Notes: generated by a model not told the origin, from the letters alone. Shown: positions 52,101 through 61,000, numbered from the stretch's first letter. The stretch: DNA of 64,000 nt from Nisaea nitritireducens (GCF_014904795.1 NZ_JACZFS010000055.1:62001-126000), one strand, 5' to 3'. A program made the numbers and translations.

Positions 52101-53715
52101 GTCCTCCGGCGATGGGGCCAGCAGGGACCGGGAACAAATCGACATCGATCTCATGGATGATAATGGGTGTGTTCTGGTCCGGATGCGGGGCCTGACCTCG
52201 CGTCGCCTTAAGCCGGAAGTGCCGACTTCGGATCAAGGCTCCGAAAAGACGCCCCAGGATGAAGACGATGTCACTGCACAGGAACAAACGATCTTCGCGC
52301 CGGTTTGGCGGGCCTTGTCGAATCTGGGCGATCAACCTCCGTCCGCGGATGAGCGCGGCGTCTTGGTCGCCGGAGGCAGCGCCGAGGATCTAGAAGTCAT
52401 CAAATCAATCTACCCGAATGCCCGCCATCTGCCCTTCGCCCCGTTCGCAGGGACTGGTGAAATCGAACTGCGTCTATCGGAACCCGTTCGTCATCTAATA
52501 TGGATCGCGTCCGATCCCATCGATGAGAATGCAGCTCCCATTTCGCCGGACTCCGAGAGCCTGATTACGGAGCGGCACGAAGGTGTCGGCGCTTTGTTCG
52601 AGTTGATCAAGGCACTTGTCCGTGCCGACTACACACTTGAGGAAATGCGCTGGACCATTCTCACCACGCAGGCGCGGCCGGTCAGCCAGGATGAACCGGT
52701 TTACCCCGGCCATGCCGCCATTCACGGCCTTGTGGGCTCCATGGCGAAGGAGTTCCCGCACTGGAAGGTTCGTTTGCTCGACCTTGAAGCGTCGCGGAAC
52801 CGTCCTTTGCACGAGGCATTGTCAATGCCTTTCGATCCGAATGGAGATGCTCTGGTTTGTCGGGGAGGCTCGTGGTTCACGGAAAAACTGGCGCCAGTGA
52901 CCCTGAAAACCGTCACGCAACCAGAGTACCGGAAAGATGGAGTCTATGTCGTTCTGGGCGGGGCCGGTGGGCTTGGCGAAGTTTGGTCACGCCACATGAT
53001 CAATGAACACGGCTCACAGATCGTCTGGCTCGGCCGGCGGCCGCTGGACGCGGCGATAACCGCCAAACTGGACGAACTGGCCCGTTTCGGGCCGCGCCCC
53101 GAATATATCCAGACCGACGCAACCAACGCACTTGAATTGAGACGTGCAAGAGACGCCGTCTTGAATCGCTTCGGGCGGATCGACGGTCTGGTGCATTCCA
53201 CTTTGATCCTATCCGACAAAGGCCTGGTGGCTATGAGCCGGCAGGAGTTCCATCGCAGCGTGGATGCGAAGATCGTGACTGCGGTCCGTATGGCCCAGGT
53301 ATTTGGCCGCGACGACCTCGAGTTCGTGTTGTTTTTCTCGTCGCTGCAGTCGTTCTCGAAAGCGCCGGGACAAAGCAATTACGCTACCGGTTGTACTTTC
53401 ATTGACGCCTTTGCTGCGCGGTTGTCATCGAGCTGGGATTGCCCAGTGAAGACCATGAACTGGGGATATTGGGGCTCGGTCGGAGCCGTCGCCAATGAGC
53501 ATCATCGTGATCGCATGCGAGATGCGAATATTTTGTCGATCGAACCGGCGGAGGGCATGGAGGCTTTGGGGAAGCTGATCTCAGGGTCCTTGGATCAATT
53601 GGTTATGGTCAAACTCGGAGGCGACGGCCGGTCATCCAGCCTCTTTGATGAAGATGATCAGATCAGTATTTATCCGCCAACCATTCCAAGCGGATTGCGG
53701 ATGATCGCGTCATGA
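38521..53715 (+). CDS. PksB: hybrid C-TE / trans-AT polyketide synthase
   Basis: A 5064-residue protein. Residue layout: docking-like segment about 25-75, condensation domain 88-535, thioesterase 560-835, ACP (Ser898); KS7 980-1408, KR, ACP (Ser2075); KS8 2158-2600, KR, cMT 3260-3600, ACP (Ser3679); KS9 3740-4145, DH 4290-4560, KR 4580-5040, then the stop with no ACP. The start is GTG at 38521, overlapping the TGA of pksA in GTGA, with GGGGAGG five bases upstream. The stop overlaps the ATG of pksC in ATGA. It has no AT and no adenylation domain, so the C domain is not part of an amino-acid module. Confidence 0.95.
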   Translation: MSGRDDLHMLTLPKAGASARSDLDPGLFETLLSSLLGQGLAILNAGAELCFTASRIVDIQAVLDELPSGGLALLGDRLPYGELVLAASGEQERNLYQSEVLGQTVWNVQQVFEVDRPSLDVKLLNRALALLSGTQDILRTRFALVDGRWMQAITVSEDLTRPFVFSELQMVDRDRFRAFVAKCRAKRIKADRAPLFQSWVCSAGGKSYLGFVAHHAAADAFTLPLLFNQIMAIYESLESGREVSLPNVGEQVWQYTLKQFDALSSKRRAARSYWGDKYAGTPGKNELPYRQVPDDAESRGPERSDSLAIELDDDLNDRIVRLQNEFGIPYAQLFTAAVCFLLVRGYGNSQAWIQSFHSRRHKVDLFQTLGEFTNVQSVPYNLNEEGDVLAWLTEIKKRSHEAIGHHLEFSEFLSLSGMAKDDRMASLAEYCSPRGEVMIDSADLDTAGVDVGYGRSLFAESLVRSEESGVGRLGEAVATLFFQLLKMNGRITVVCSWRHDRFETAIMREMMDQLLRVTGWLAANPRAPISELHRLQLTPGKRVAARKPFFVECQLLNRTNEGSEGSDKPIFWVHGAFGDASVYLPMAQKIERPVYGIQARGLFDEKKPFDGVERIAGFYKEMIRTIQPDGSYDLGGYSIGGTFAYEIARQLQAEGAQVDSLTLVDALYPSDHGRIGGDYYDHLYFVALGLIAVAWRSDASSKKSAGDLGPRPSRDERAPLALRDAFARFCCDAGVKKPLKWIVDYLDRMVRIQEGYRIEDYEPKRLARPIDRVHYIKNRDGLFFGTQSAFMNANPEDPLRGVDYWSAWRALLPNLTMESFDVDSHIEMLASDAVQDAVADRYRAAPPVEAANVEDGTGLNAAVGPLLVYLRQQFARILDRDIAEIAPSVPVEEFGMDSLIATELTQRIQTDLEEQVPITVFFECRTIQQLADRIAADFSQTVARRFATSERAATQRAATTPNTESRRTNGKPKAEKSRQVAIVGLAGRYPQAKDMEAFWTVLAEGRDCISEVPSGRWDWQDFFSSDRTAPGAHYSKWGGFLEDVDKFDAKFFNISPREAEFMDPQERLVLEQTWAALEDAGYRREDIGGERNYSAPVSVYVGAMYGEYQFLGIEAQERGDRRALGGSFASIANRISYFLDLHGPSMAIDTACSSSLTAIHMACRDLREGVSDMAIAGGVNLTLHPNKYLMLSEGQFISSKGRCESFGEGGEGFIPAEGVGIVVLKRLDDAERDGDNIYGVIKGSAVNHGGKTHGYTVPNPKAQEHVIKSALAEADIDPSWISYIEAHGTGTKIGDPIEIAGLSRAFRSSSKRSAACWIGSAKSNIGHCEAAAGVAGLAKILLQLQHKRIAPSLHSEVLNPHIEFADTPFTVNQDLRKWKRPKVGGETRPRIAGISSFGAGGANAHLVVEEYQAALSDSGQVTGPTVIVLSARNVERLKKQVSNLAVWLRQPGRKRKTGLADLAYTLQVGREAMSYRFATVVKSFDDLQERLDAFVASGKKTKKVFVGHVRHEVVANEQPEGEAAQTEKVERAIERGKFKKLAKMWVRGGPIDWQKLHQPGSRRRVSLPTYPFLKERHWFESNSQGQVRKEDLPADKAHSLLMATSNWRPVPMAGRIASPTLDRRVFVCGFGTAAPSEQWTSIDSEKEDTGERFLDVAGRLFNEIRSFLQVKRSEQSLIQVIVPAKSVHRALSGLLRTVRREAVGVSAQLIEWEPDTDSRSIQEIVEAVSEENAARPMDPHVAYRSGQRGVLGLDELSASTSLPQHPWRDGGTYVITGGLGGLGRIFASEIAARVKAPVLVLIGRSALSESGKDAVRELEAVGARILYRQLDVANRSEVVAVINDLVDQGLAPDGVIHSAGVIRDNFIANKSDEEFLRVATGKVLGCVNLDEATRHLDLDLFVLFSSAAGLLGNAGQADYATANAFLDAFAADRNRFVQTGQRSGRTLSIDWPLWRDGGMSVDSATKHAIERRSGMVPMETDNGLTAFYRMLSRDETHIAVFEGDLDRLRDGLLDRSPVSTEKAGLTETPQQSIPVPDRSEEVLLRPLKRLFGNVIKLSEDKVEEEELLEVYGLDSVMITQLNTQLDAQFGEVPKTLFFEFSRLKDIADYLYKTYPEAYRDWCGMEPTGQGGSEGPARSQLTTAAPARRVSDLEKTDDAIAIVGMSGHYPQAENLEEFWDNLKAGKDCVSEIPADRWSLAGFFEPDKTKAVETGKSYSKWGGFISGFDRFDPFFFNISPREARLMDPQERVLLKTAWEAMEDAGYTRESLNAHHDGAVGVFAGITSTGFDLYGPELWKQGDTAIPRTCFGSVANRVSYVLNLHGPSMAIDTMCSSSLTALHEACEQIRRGACNAAIVGAVNLYTHPSSYRNLSAARMLSADGRCKSFGKGGDGFVPGEGAGAVLIKPLSRALADGDHIRAVVRGSHLNHGGRTNGYTVPSPAAQADLISEALNNAGIRAREISYFEAHGTGTDLGDPVEVEGMLKAFRKDTDDSAFCALGSVKSNIGHLEAAAGMAGLSKIILQMTHGELAPSLHARDLNPNIRFEGSPFVVQRERSEWKRPVLNGRELPRSACLSSFGAGGSNAHIVLSEAPASEDLREPADLSTALPFIISARSRDSLFRSVENVLAALDRSNKPSVLADCAYTLAVGREAMPCRFAAVVGSLDEARKRLHDFLAGHVKEDAFHRQDVTLLKPDDASRDSIAKGMTGANLGDLCRLWSEGYAVPWETLFAPLASQNAVRRMPLPTYPFEEGRYWFNLERDATPDQTAVDRPASEWDGFSYLTRWQPDDRPATAGASAPDQIWVLHGGDRNAFVRALEDRVARDFPDADIAVFDPKSQPDSICGWTLRVYFVAQGRIDELGADDAEHLSSANELRLLKLVQQVMSQDADGPALDLFALNFEPRANPFGGGLSGLCFAMAQSDHRLRVRSMRLNARELENRESLDRIFDMVQAEPRSARGETVLFDNGVRKQQSFIPWLTSRSAALPKADGGAGEAGFQKGGRYLILGGSGMVGQAISRRLIERFEADLVWVGRSPVDSPNVQNALAQFGRASKAPVYFQADALNPEALEQALTHAVGDGGSLDGALFAAKAIALNDRLADSSAQTFKEILDTRTKGVLNFHHAVAKYRPGFVCYLSSMQAFPFLPANESVGYAAAVTAEQRLVAALKEETDCPVGIVNWGYWQSSVAGTEVEDRLSRHYRFIDDDQGFDLLDMFVKELRDNGLDQAVFAGMRESVAQFMNRDETDMVRQVDGDARLESGCEQLSSSVAFARQSVRPRIVAGRSARDELNTWAARLLGHQLGRTDRQRILARHHRLVSEIEAISTPDLSQDDLWGEWEGYRAGLSYPELIAAASLVDGGVRALPRILTGEAQATEALFPGGSFEKVEALYRENALSDYFNEVISVVASRLVEGRSGRVRILEIGAGTGSTTGHVVGALRELSDKVEKYHYTDISQGFLTEAKRKFLPQCPSMTFGLLDIQNPVAEHGLEIGSYDIVIATNVLHATRNMRETMRNAKALLRRGGTLIVNEVVEKSAVGTATFGLLDGWWLFDDPDVRIPGSPLLDIEGFRRVLDDEGFRHVTEVTGQAAEFGQEVIAAQSDGMVVQPRRQDGHVRPQVPQPQQLRIEDSLKLVGEGNAPAEENPGRLDIGRFVRDALVQALDANDLTISDEVPFADYGVDSIIGVGFVDKINSGLGLDLSATVLFEFTSLRKLTDHISAELTSAATASSEPVAIIPEEPGSADGIAIIGYSGRFPGASDPEALWECLMTGKPLYGELPESFTNSSGGYRWGGLLDGRDEFDPLFFNISPREAESMNRHQRLVLQEGWHALEHAGYDPKSFENKRVGVFVGAEPSTPMGTSFTGGSDAIIASRLSYYLGLSGPALIVNTGCSSSGVALHLACQSLRNEESEIAVAGGASVDLDPDILDRLAETGMLSPTGKCLTFDHRADGTVISEGIGLVVLKPLARALADGDTIHGVIEGAGINQDGASNGITAPSGTAQENLVREVLDRFDIDPGGLSYIETHGTGTALGDPVEANALARIFRQLSGSEFSCVLGSAKAHLGHASAASAVIGLIKILLSMKHGTLPPIPGFERLNERIEFADTPFSIPRNAVPWTGNGRPLKAALSSFGHSGTNAHFVIREARRPVERHAGWRGPILISARDDERLQAVAETLSAFIEANPETDLANLAYTLQVGRHHMEARAVFEAGSLSELRDALRSYLDGENVSGALPDTARRWVSGEQIDWQASWRGMTGLRRIPLPTYPFAKDVFAPQAMQLIAAPEAVVRHEHPLCQRNRSGFDGVRFSSMFDGTEFFLTDHKVHGARVMPGVAYLEMARAAVELATGQSPGRLENVLWERPFEVDDAPVELQIEFAKGAGGKIDFSITSEDRSGDRRVHSRGVAVMEAHSLNETVDIGAVRESCGKRGPSLVDCRNAFDALGIEYGPDFSLTQDLVAGADGILARHVVKRNVPGFVLKPGLMDCALQSAMALTLQDHGGAVPDCPSVPFLLESVEIYGSLPDEVTSWVRRSSGDGASRDREQIDIDLMDDNGCVLVRMRGLTSRRLKPEVPTSDQGSEKTPQDEDDVTAQEQTIFAPVWRALSNLGDQPPSADERGVLVAGGSAEDLEVIKSIYPNARHLPFAPFAGTGEIELRLSEPVRHLIWIASDPIDENAAPISPDSESLITERHEGVGALFELIKALVRADYTLEEMRWTILTTQARPVSQDEPVYPGHAAIHGLVGSMAKEFPHWKVRLLDLEASRNRPLHEALSMPFDPNGDALVCRGGSWFTEKLAPVTLKTVTQPEYRKDGVYVVLGGAGGLGEVWSRHMINEHGSQIVWLGRRPLDAAITAKLDELARFGPRPEYIQTDATNALELRRARDAVLNRFGRIDGLVHSTLILSDKGLVAMSRQEFHRSVDAKIVTAVRMAQVFGRDDLEFVLFFSSLQSFSKAPGQSNYATGCTFIDAFAARLSSSWDCPVKTMNWGYWGSVGAVANEHHRDRMRDANILSIEPAEGMEALGKLISGSLDQLVMVKLGGDGRSSSLFDEDDQISIYPPTIPSGLRMIAS
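40195..41040 (+). other. PksB internal thioesterase domain
   Basis: A second type I thioesterase domain lies between the C domain and the ACP. It has the oxyanion region PIFWVHGAFGD, Ser638 in GGYSIGG, Asp665 in LTLVDALYP and His825 in DVDSHIEM, so the classic Ser-Asp-His triad is complete. It is clearly different in sequence from the PksA thioesterase and uses Asp where that one has Glu. Confidence 0.87.
41100..44880 (+). other. PksB ACP and module 7: ACP / KS7-KR-ACP
   Basis: The ACP of the C-TE unit has FGMDSL (Ser898). KS7 has Cys1152 in DTACSSS, HGTGT and NIGHC. The KR has TGGLGGLGR, LFSSAAG and DYATANAF, and Asp in GVIRDN (B-type predicted). ACP Ser2075 in YGLDSV. KS7 must accept whatever the C-TE unit leaves on the preceding ACP, so its substrate clade is informative for that step. 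Confidence 0.87.
44990..49690 (+). other. PksB module 8: KS8-KR-cMT-ACP
   Basis: KS8 has Cys2332 in DTMCSSS with HGTGT and NIGHL, and the extended GFDLYGPELWKQGD loop. The KR is atypical: GGSGMVG for the nucleotide loop and GYAAAVTAEQ where most KRs here have NYAxGC or DYAxAN. Lys, Ser and Tyr seem to be kept. The cMT has LEIGAGTGSTT with VLHATRNM and VNEVVE. ACP Ser3679 in YGVDSI. Predicted result: alpha-methyl with beta-hydroxy, or beta-keto if the KR is weak. Confidence 0.83.
49740..53712 (+). other. PksB module 9, first part: KS9-DH-KR
   Basis: KS9 has Cys3888 in NTGCSSS with HGTGT and HLGHA. The DH has HKVHGARVMP (His4318) and DCALQ (Asp4480), so it should dehydrate. The KR has LGGAGGLGEV, FFSSLQS and NYATGCTF with a B-type Asp (LILSDKG). 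The protein ends here without a carrier domain; the cMT and ACP of this module are on PksC. Confidence 0.88.
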
Positions 53716-55075
53716 GGAATGCATCCTTGGAACTCAGCAAACCTGTCGAAACCGGCCTTGCCGATATGAACCGGCACATGGCCGTTTTGTTGGATGGCGC
53801 CCTGTCAGCGGTCGACCTTCGAAAGGTTTCCCCGAAATACGAACCCTGGGTCGCGGTCGGCAGGGAACTGTTGAGCGAGATTGATCTTTCGAATGCGCAA
53901 CGTGGCGAAGGGTGGCGCGATTGGGATGCCGTCAAGGGCGTCTGGCTGTCCAAGCCGGAACTTGCTCCCCAGGTACGACTGGTGGAAGCCTGTTTGAAGG
54001 CGCTACCTGACTTGTTGACGGGGCAGATCGAAGCACACGAGGTCCTGTTTCCCGAAGGTTCCATGGATCTGGTCGAGGGCGTCCACACGGGCAACAAGGT
54101 TGCCGACTATTTCAACGACATCCTTTGTCGAAGCGTCGAGAAATATATCGAGGGACGCGTTGGTTTGGATCCTGAGGCGCAGATCCGTGTTCTGGAAGTC
54201 GGCGGCGGTGTCGGCGCGACGACAGCCGGACTACTGGAGGGCCTCAAACCCTATTCCGGCAATATCAGCAACTATTGCTTTACCGATTTGTCGAAGGCGT
54301 TCCTCGATAGGGCCGGCGAGCGGTTCCGGCCCGAACATTCCTTTTTTTCGACCGCGGTCCTGGATATCGATACCGCGCCGCGGCACCAGGGTTTTGCCGC
54401 AGACTCTTATGATTTGATCGTCGCGTCGAACGTCCTGCACGTCGCGTCGAACATTCGCGAAACGTTGCGTGGGCTCAAAAGCCTGCTGCATTGCAACGGT
54501 CTGCTTTTCGTTAACGAGTTGAGCGAACGGTCACTGTTCACCCACCTGACCTTCGGGCTCCTGGATGTCTGGTGGTCGTACGAAGATGGACATCTCCGCA
54601 TTCCCGGTTGTCCGGGGCTCACTCCCGATGCATGGAAAGCCACTCTCGTCCAGGAAGGCTTCCCCAATGTCCTCTTCCCGGCGGAGCCCAACCATGACAG
54701 GGGCCAGCAAATACTGATCGCCGAAAGCGATGGCATTGTTCGTTCAAGGCGCGCGGCAGGCACAGATCCGGTACATCTCGAGGCAACCGAAACGCCGCTC
54801 AAGGCCTCGAAACCCGAACAGGTCGCTCCGTCTGCCAATGGTGACGAAAAGGACCGATGCGCCGAAATCGTGACGCGCATAGTCAGCGACGTCCTCAAGA
54901 TCCCGAGCAAGAAGATTGATCCCGCGAGGTCACTGACTGATTACGGTTTGGACTCGATCATCGCAATTCAGCTGACCAAGGCGATGAAGGATGTCTTTCC
55001 ATCCATCAGGACAACGACCTTTTTCGAAGCGGATACGATCACGTCATTGGTCGAGTATCTGCTGAAAAATGACGA
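53712..55075 (+). other. PksC N-terminus: cMT-ACP completing module 9
   Basis: The C-methyltransferase has a slightly altered SAM loop, LEVGGGVGATT instead of EIGAGTGGTT, and retains His in VLHVASNI and Glu in VNELSE. ACP Ser415 in YGLDSII. Together with KS9-DH-KR this gives an alpha-methyl alkene. Confidence 0.85.
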
Positions 55076-58000
55076 GCGGCCTGGTCCGTCGTCCGGATCG
55101 ACTCAAGGGAGCGGACGGCCAGAACAGAACAACAGCGGGGAGGCCTCCTCACGGGCGAGCAGAGCTTCCAATCTGGAGGGGATCGCAATCATCGGCCTCT
55201 CCGGCCGCTATCCCGGAAGCAGTGACGTTGATAACTTCTGGCGGCACCTGGTCAACGGCGAGGATCTCGTTACCAGGTTCCCGGAGGATCGTTGGCCGCA
55301 CGCTAAGCTTGATCGCGCCGAGCGTTGGGGTGGTTTCCTGGATAGAGTCGGGGCGTTCGATCCCCTGTTCTTCGACATCTCCCCGCGCGAAGCGGAATTA
55401 ATGTCCCCGGAAGAACGCCTGTTCCTGGAAACCGTCTGGAACCTTCTGGAATCCGCCTGTCATACCCGGAACCGGATATCCCGGCAGTATGACAACCGGG
55501 TCGGCGTTTATGTCGGTGCGATGTATCAGCACTATCGGGAAACGACGGACGACGCGGATTTCAGAGCGGTTACGTCTCTTTCGTCATTCAGTGCCATCGC
55601 CAATCGCATTTCGCATTTTTTCGATTTCAACGGACCCAGCGTAGCGGTCGACACGATGTGTTCAGCGTCCGCCGTAGCGATCCATATGGCGTGTGAAAGC
55701 CTGCGCAAAGGAGAATGCAGCCTCGCCGTCGCCGGCGGAGTCAATCTGTCGCTTTATTCCGGCAAGTTCGATGGGTTGGAAAAGACGCAACTGATTGCAA
55801 GCGGTCCCGCGAGCCGGAGTTTTTCCGATGGCGACGGTTATCTGCCGGCAGAGGCGGTCGGCGCTGTTCTGTTGAAACCACTGGCACAAGCCTGCGAAGA
55901 CAATGACGAGATCTTCGGCGTGATCCGGGCCAGTGCCATTAATCATAACGGACACACGGCTAGCCAGGCCGTGCCCAATCCAAAGGCGCAAAGAGCGCTT
56001 ATCGAAGACAATTTCCAATCCGCCAATATCGACCCCCGGACCGTTGGCTATGTCGAGGCAGCGGCAAACGGTTCGGCGCTGGGAGACGCGATGGAAGTCT
56101 CCGCATTGTCCGGCGCGTTTCGTGAATTCACCGACGACCGCGATTTTTGTGTTCTGGGGTCGGTGAAGTCGAATATCGGCCACCCCGAGGCTGCATCTGG
56201 GATCGCGCAACTGACGAAAGTCGTGATGCAGCTTCGCCATCGCAAATTCGTCCCGTCTGTCGGTGCGCGACCGCTCAACCCGGACATTGATCTGTCCTCG
56301 TCGCCTTTTGCCATCATCGAACACGCCAGGGAATGGCCGGCGATAATGACCCCCGAAGGCATGCCTTTGCCGAGACGGGCCACGGTTAGCTCTTTCGGCG
56401 GCGGCGGAACCAACGCTCATTTCATTGTCGAGGAATTCGACGAACCGCCGAGCGCATCGTCGCCTGGCACCGGTCCCTGGCCCGTGATGCTGTCTGCGAG
56501 ATCACCGGCCGCATTGCGGGCCGCGGCCGGAACTCTGCTCGAACACATTAAACAAAACCAGGATGTTGAGATCGGTCGTGTGTCGTGGACCCTCGCTATG
56601 GGGCGGGAGGCCATGGAAGAGCGGCTTGGTTTGGTTGTTTCGGATCGCGACGGTTTGGCCGAGGGGCTGAGAGATTTCCTGGGGAACGGGCAGCGAAACA
56701 CCACTTTCCGTCTCGGCTCTGTGGACTTGGGCGTACCGACGGCGCCCAACAAGGGCGACACGCCGTCGACACTTTTGGATGGGTGGCTGAAAGGACAGGA
56801 AACCGACTGGTCACCCTGTTTCGGCTCTTCCGCGCCCGGCTTCCTCGTGCTTCCGACCTATCCGTTCGAACGGCAGGACTATTGGCTTCCGGCGAAATCC
56901 GTGGGGCCTGAGGTGGTGGAGCGCAGCTTCGAGTTTCCGAGCGAGGCGCCGTGTTTGAAGGACCACGGGAGTGTGTTGCCGGCCGTCGCGGCTCTGGACA
57001 TGGTCGCGGCCACTGTGGGGCCGCGGGAAGATCGTCTGGTTCTAAAGCGCATCGTCTGGAACCGGCCCATGGCCGCGCGTGACGGTCATGTCATTCTCAG
57101 AGTCATTGTTGAGCACGGCGAGAGGACGGCAAAGTTCCGCGTCTTGGATGACGGAAACGTCTCTTATTGTGCGGGCGCGCTTGAGGTGGCTCATTTCGGC
57201 GATGGTGGGAGCCGGGCCCAAGCAGAGGCAACCGCCTTGGAGCGTATACGGGCGGCGACCCCGACAATCCTCAGCCGTTCAAGTTGCGATGAAATACTCA
57301 AACGATCCAATGGACCGTCCCTCTTCTCGATAGACCAAGTGCGGTACGGGGAAGGCGGTCTTCTGGCGCAGGTGCGCAAGTCCAATGTCTCCGGCCCCGG
57401 AGGCCTGGATCTGGGTCTTTTGAACAGCCTCGTCTTGTCGGGCGTTATCTGGCAAAGCCTCTTGGAACCCGGCGCGGCGCTGCCGCAGCCGTTCACACTC
57501 GAGGAGTTTACGCTCAGCAAAGGGCTGCCGGACGAAGGCTATGTCCATGTCCGCAAGAGCGCGACCCATTCCCGGTCAGTTCCGAAATTCGATATCAGCC
57601 TGTCTGACAAGGACGGCAATGTAAGTCTGAGTTTAAAAGGGTTCACGGCGGCATCGCCAGATGCCTCTGATCGATTGCAAGGCATTGAACCGGTTCAGGA
57701 AACGGTCCCATCGGCTGATCATATAACCGAAGAACTGGTGACTATTTTTTCTGCGATTCAGAAGATCGACGTCGAACGCATAAAACCGCAGTCGAATTGG
57801 GCCCGATATGGAATGACGTCCGTTGGGTTCACGGAATTCACCGAAGCAATTAACGACCGATACGGTTTGGACCTGATGCCGACCGTGTTTTTCGAACATC
57901 CGACGCTGGCGTCCCTGACCTCGTTTCTGTCGCGAAAGGTTGCCGGCTCTGCAAGCGTGGCAAAGTACGCCGTTTCGCCCGCGGACAAGCCCGGGAGCGC

Positions 58001-61000
58001 AATTGCCATCGTCGGCATCAGCGCCCGCCTTCCGGGAGCCGACAATCCCGCCGCGCTGTGGAACATCCTCGCCAACAACAAGGACATGATCACGGAAGTT
58101 CCCAAATCCCGATGGGACTGGCGCGATATCTATGGCGACCCTCATCAGGAGCCTGGCAAGACACGTGCGAAATGGGGCGGTTTCATCGCCGACATGGATT
58201 GCTTCGACCCGCTGTTCTTTGATCTCTCCCCGAGGGATGCGGAAGGCATGGACCCGCAAGCAAGATTGGTCATGGAGTCCTCATGGGCCGCGTTGGAGGA
58301 TGCGGGATACACGGCGAGTGCGATTGCGGGCACTGACATGGGCGTGTTCGTGGGTGTCTCCACCGCCGACTATAAGGACATATGCCGGGATCTGGATCCG
58401 GCTCTCTCCGCGCAGATCAAACCATTCCTGATTGCCAACCGCGTTTCATACTTCTTGGATCTGCACGGTCCGAGCGAGATCATCGATACCGCATGCTCTA
58501 GTTCCCTGGTCGCGATTCACCGCGCAGCGGAAAGCATCCGGCAAGGCAGTTGCCGCGCCGCGCTTGTCGGCGGGGTAAATGTCCTCGCGTCTCCAGAAAT
58601 AACTCTGTCCCTTAGCAAATCCGGCGTGTTGAGCGAGGACGGCCGGTGCATGGCCTTTGATAGTCGTGCCAACGGCATGGTCCGCGGGGAAGGCGTGGGC
58701 ATGGTGGTCTTGAAACCGCTTGCCGAAGCTCAGGAGGCAGGAGACCGGATATACGCGGTGTTGAGGGGCACTGCCGTAAACCATGACGGTCAGTCCAGTT
58801 CCGCATCCGCACCCAACCCGAAGGCGCAGAGCGATCTGATTGTCCAGGCGATGTTCGAGGGTGGGATTGCGCCAGAGACCGTTGGCTATGTCGAGGCACA
58901 CGGAACCGGCACGGAGCTCGGCGATCCGATCGAAATGAAAGGGCTTCGGACAGCATATGAGGAACTGTCCGGCAAGGCGGGCGAGCCACCGGTCAGTCAG
59001 CCCTACTGCGCGGTCGGCACGATCAAAGCGAATATCGGGCATCTGGAAGCTGCGGCCGGGATCGCGGGGCTGATCAAGGTTCTCTTGATGTTCAAGCACG
59101 GGCTGATTCCGGGAAATCCGCATCTCCAGACACCAAACCGATACCTGGAACTCCAAGGCGGACCTTTCTATCTGGCCAAGAACACTGCGGAATGGCCTCA
59201 AGGACATACGCCAAGGCGGGCTGCTGTCAGTAGCTTCGGGATTGGCGGCGCCAACGCTCATGTCGTGCTTGAAGAGTACCCTGCCAAGGCCCGGCAAGAG
59301 GACAGGCCGATCTCCATCCAGCCCGTCTTCGTTCCGCTTTCGGCGAAGGATGAAGCGGGCTTGAAGCGGGTCGTCCATCAAATGAGCCACTTCGTCAAAA
59401 GGAACCAGTCGCTGGAGCTGGAAGACTTTTCATACACCTTGCAGGTAGGCAGGGAAGCGCTTCCGGCCCGCCTCGTTTTCTCGGCGCGGTCCATGGCCGA
59501 AGTCCAGACCGTCTTGGAGAAATTGGCCGCATCCGAAAGCGCACTCTCCGGTACGGTCATGAACGATTACGGACCGGCCGAACATACCGGTCCGTTGAAG
59601 CGATGGGGCGAAGGCGGGGCGATGGACTGGTCGGAATTGTACGATGGCCCGACGCCAAACCGCATCACGCTGCCGACTTACCCGTTCGAGCGGAAACGAT
59701 ATTGGGTCGCGGCCCCGGAACAGGAAAATGCTGAGCTGCGGGTCGAGCATGCTCGCTCGCAATCCGCCGGACCTGTCTTGCTCTGTCGTCCCGTCTGGGA
59801 AGATGCGGAAACAAGCATCGGTGTGGCCTCCTCCGAGCCACCGCTTCGCCGCCTCGTCTATTTCTGCGGCCGGGCGGAAAATCCCCAACCGCTCGAAGAG
59901 GGAGAGCACTGCTTTGCGTCTTCGTGGCCTGATATAGCCAAGCGATTTGAAGATGTTTCGACGCAGGTCTTCGAAGAGGTCCAGAGCTTGCTTGCAAGTC
60001 GACCGAAGGAAGAGGTGCTGCTCCAGGTTGTCGTCGATCGGGATGGAGAGGGGCACCTATATGCCGCTCTCAACGGCCTGTTCAAAACTGCGGCAAAAGA
60101 GAACTCTCGTATTCACACGCAACTGATCGAAATCGAGGCGGAGGCCCCGGCCGACATGGTGCGCACGCGACTGACGGAGAACCGGTCACGTCTTGAAGAC
60201 ACGCATATCCGCTATCTTGACGGTGCTCGGCAGCGATTGGTCTGGCGGGAGGCACCGGAGGCAGGCGAAGAGCCCCGCCCTGTGTGGAAGGAAAACGGAA
60301 CTTATCTGATCACCGGCGGTATGGGCGGTCTCGGCACCATCTTCGGAGAGGAGATCGTTCGACACTGCAAAAACCCGACATTGATCCTGGTTGGGCGGTC
60401 CCGCCTCAACCCGGATGCGATCAAGCAGTTGGAGAACTGGACGTCGCGGGGCGCTGACATCCATTACCGGCAGATCGATATTGGTCGCAGCGAGCAAATC
60501 GATGCGCTGGTCGACGAAATCCGGCATCGCCACGGAACACTGAACGGTGTTCTGCATTGCGCGGGCGTCAATCGGGGCCGGTACATCCTTAAGAAAACTG
60601 CGGCGGAGTTCCGCAGCGTGCTGTCGCCAAAAGTCGCCGGGACCGTCTATCTAGATGCCGCGACTCGGGATATGGCTCTGGATTTCTTCATCATGTTCGC
60701 GTCCGGATCTGGCGCGATCGGCTACCCGGGACAAGCCGATTATGCGACCGCGAACGGGTTCCTGGATTATTTCTCCGAATGGCGGGCGAACCGCGTGGCG
60801 CAGGGGGAGCGTTCCGGCCGAAGTCTGGCAATTGACTGGCCACTTTGGAAGTCGGGAGGCATGCGTGTGGAGCAAGGCGATCAAGCCGCCTTGGCGGACA
60901 CGAGCGGCATGGTCGCCATGGAGACCGAACAAGGTCTGGCCGCGTTTTATGATGCCTTGAATAGCGGATATCCGCAGGTCGGTGTCGTGGCCGGAAATCA

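Noticed and set aside
53663-54097. Minus-strand frame at the PksB/PksC junction
   Set aside because: It lies opposite the end of the KR and start of the cMT, which are well supported by motifs on the plus strand.
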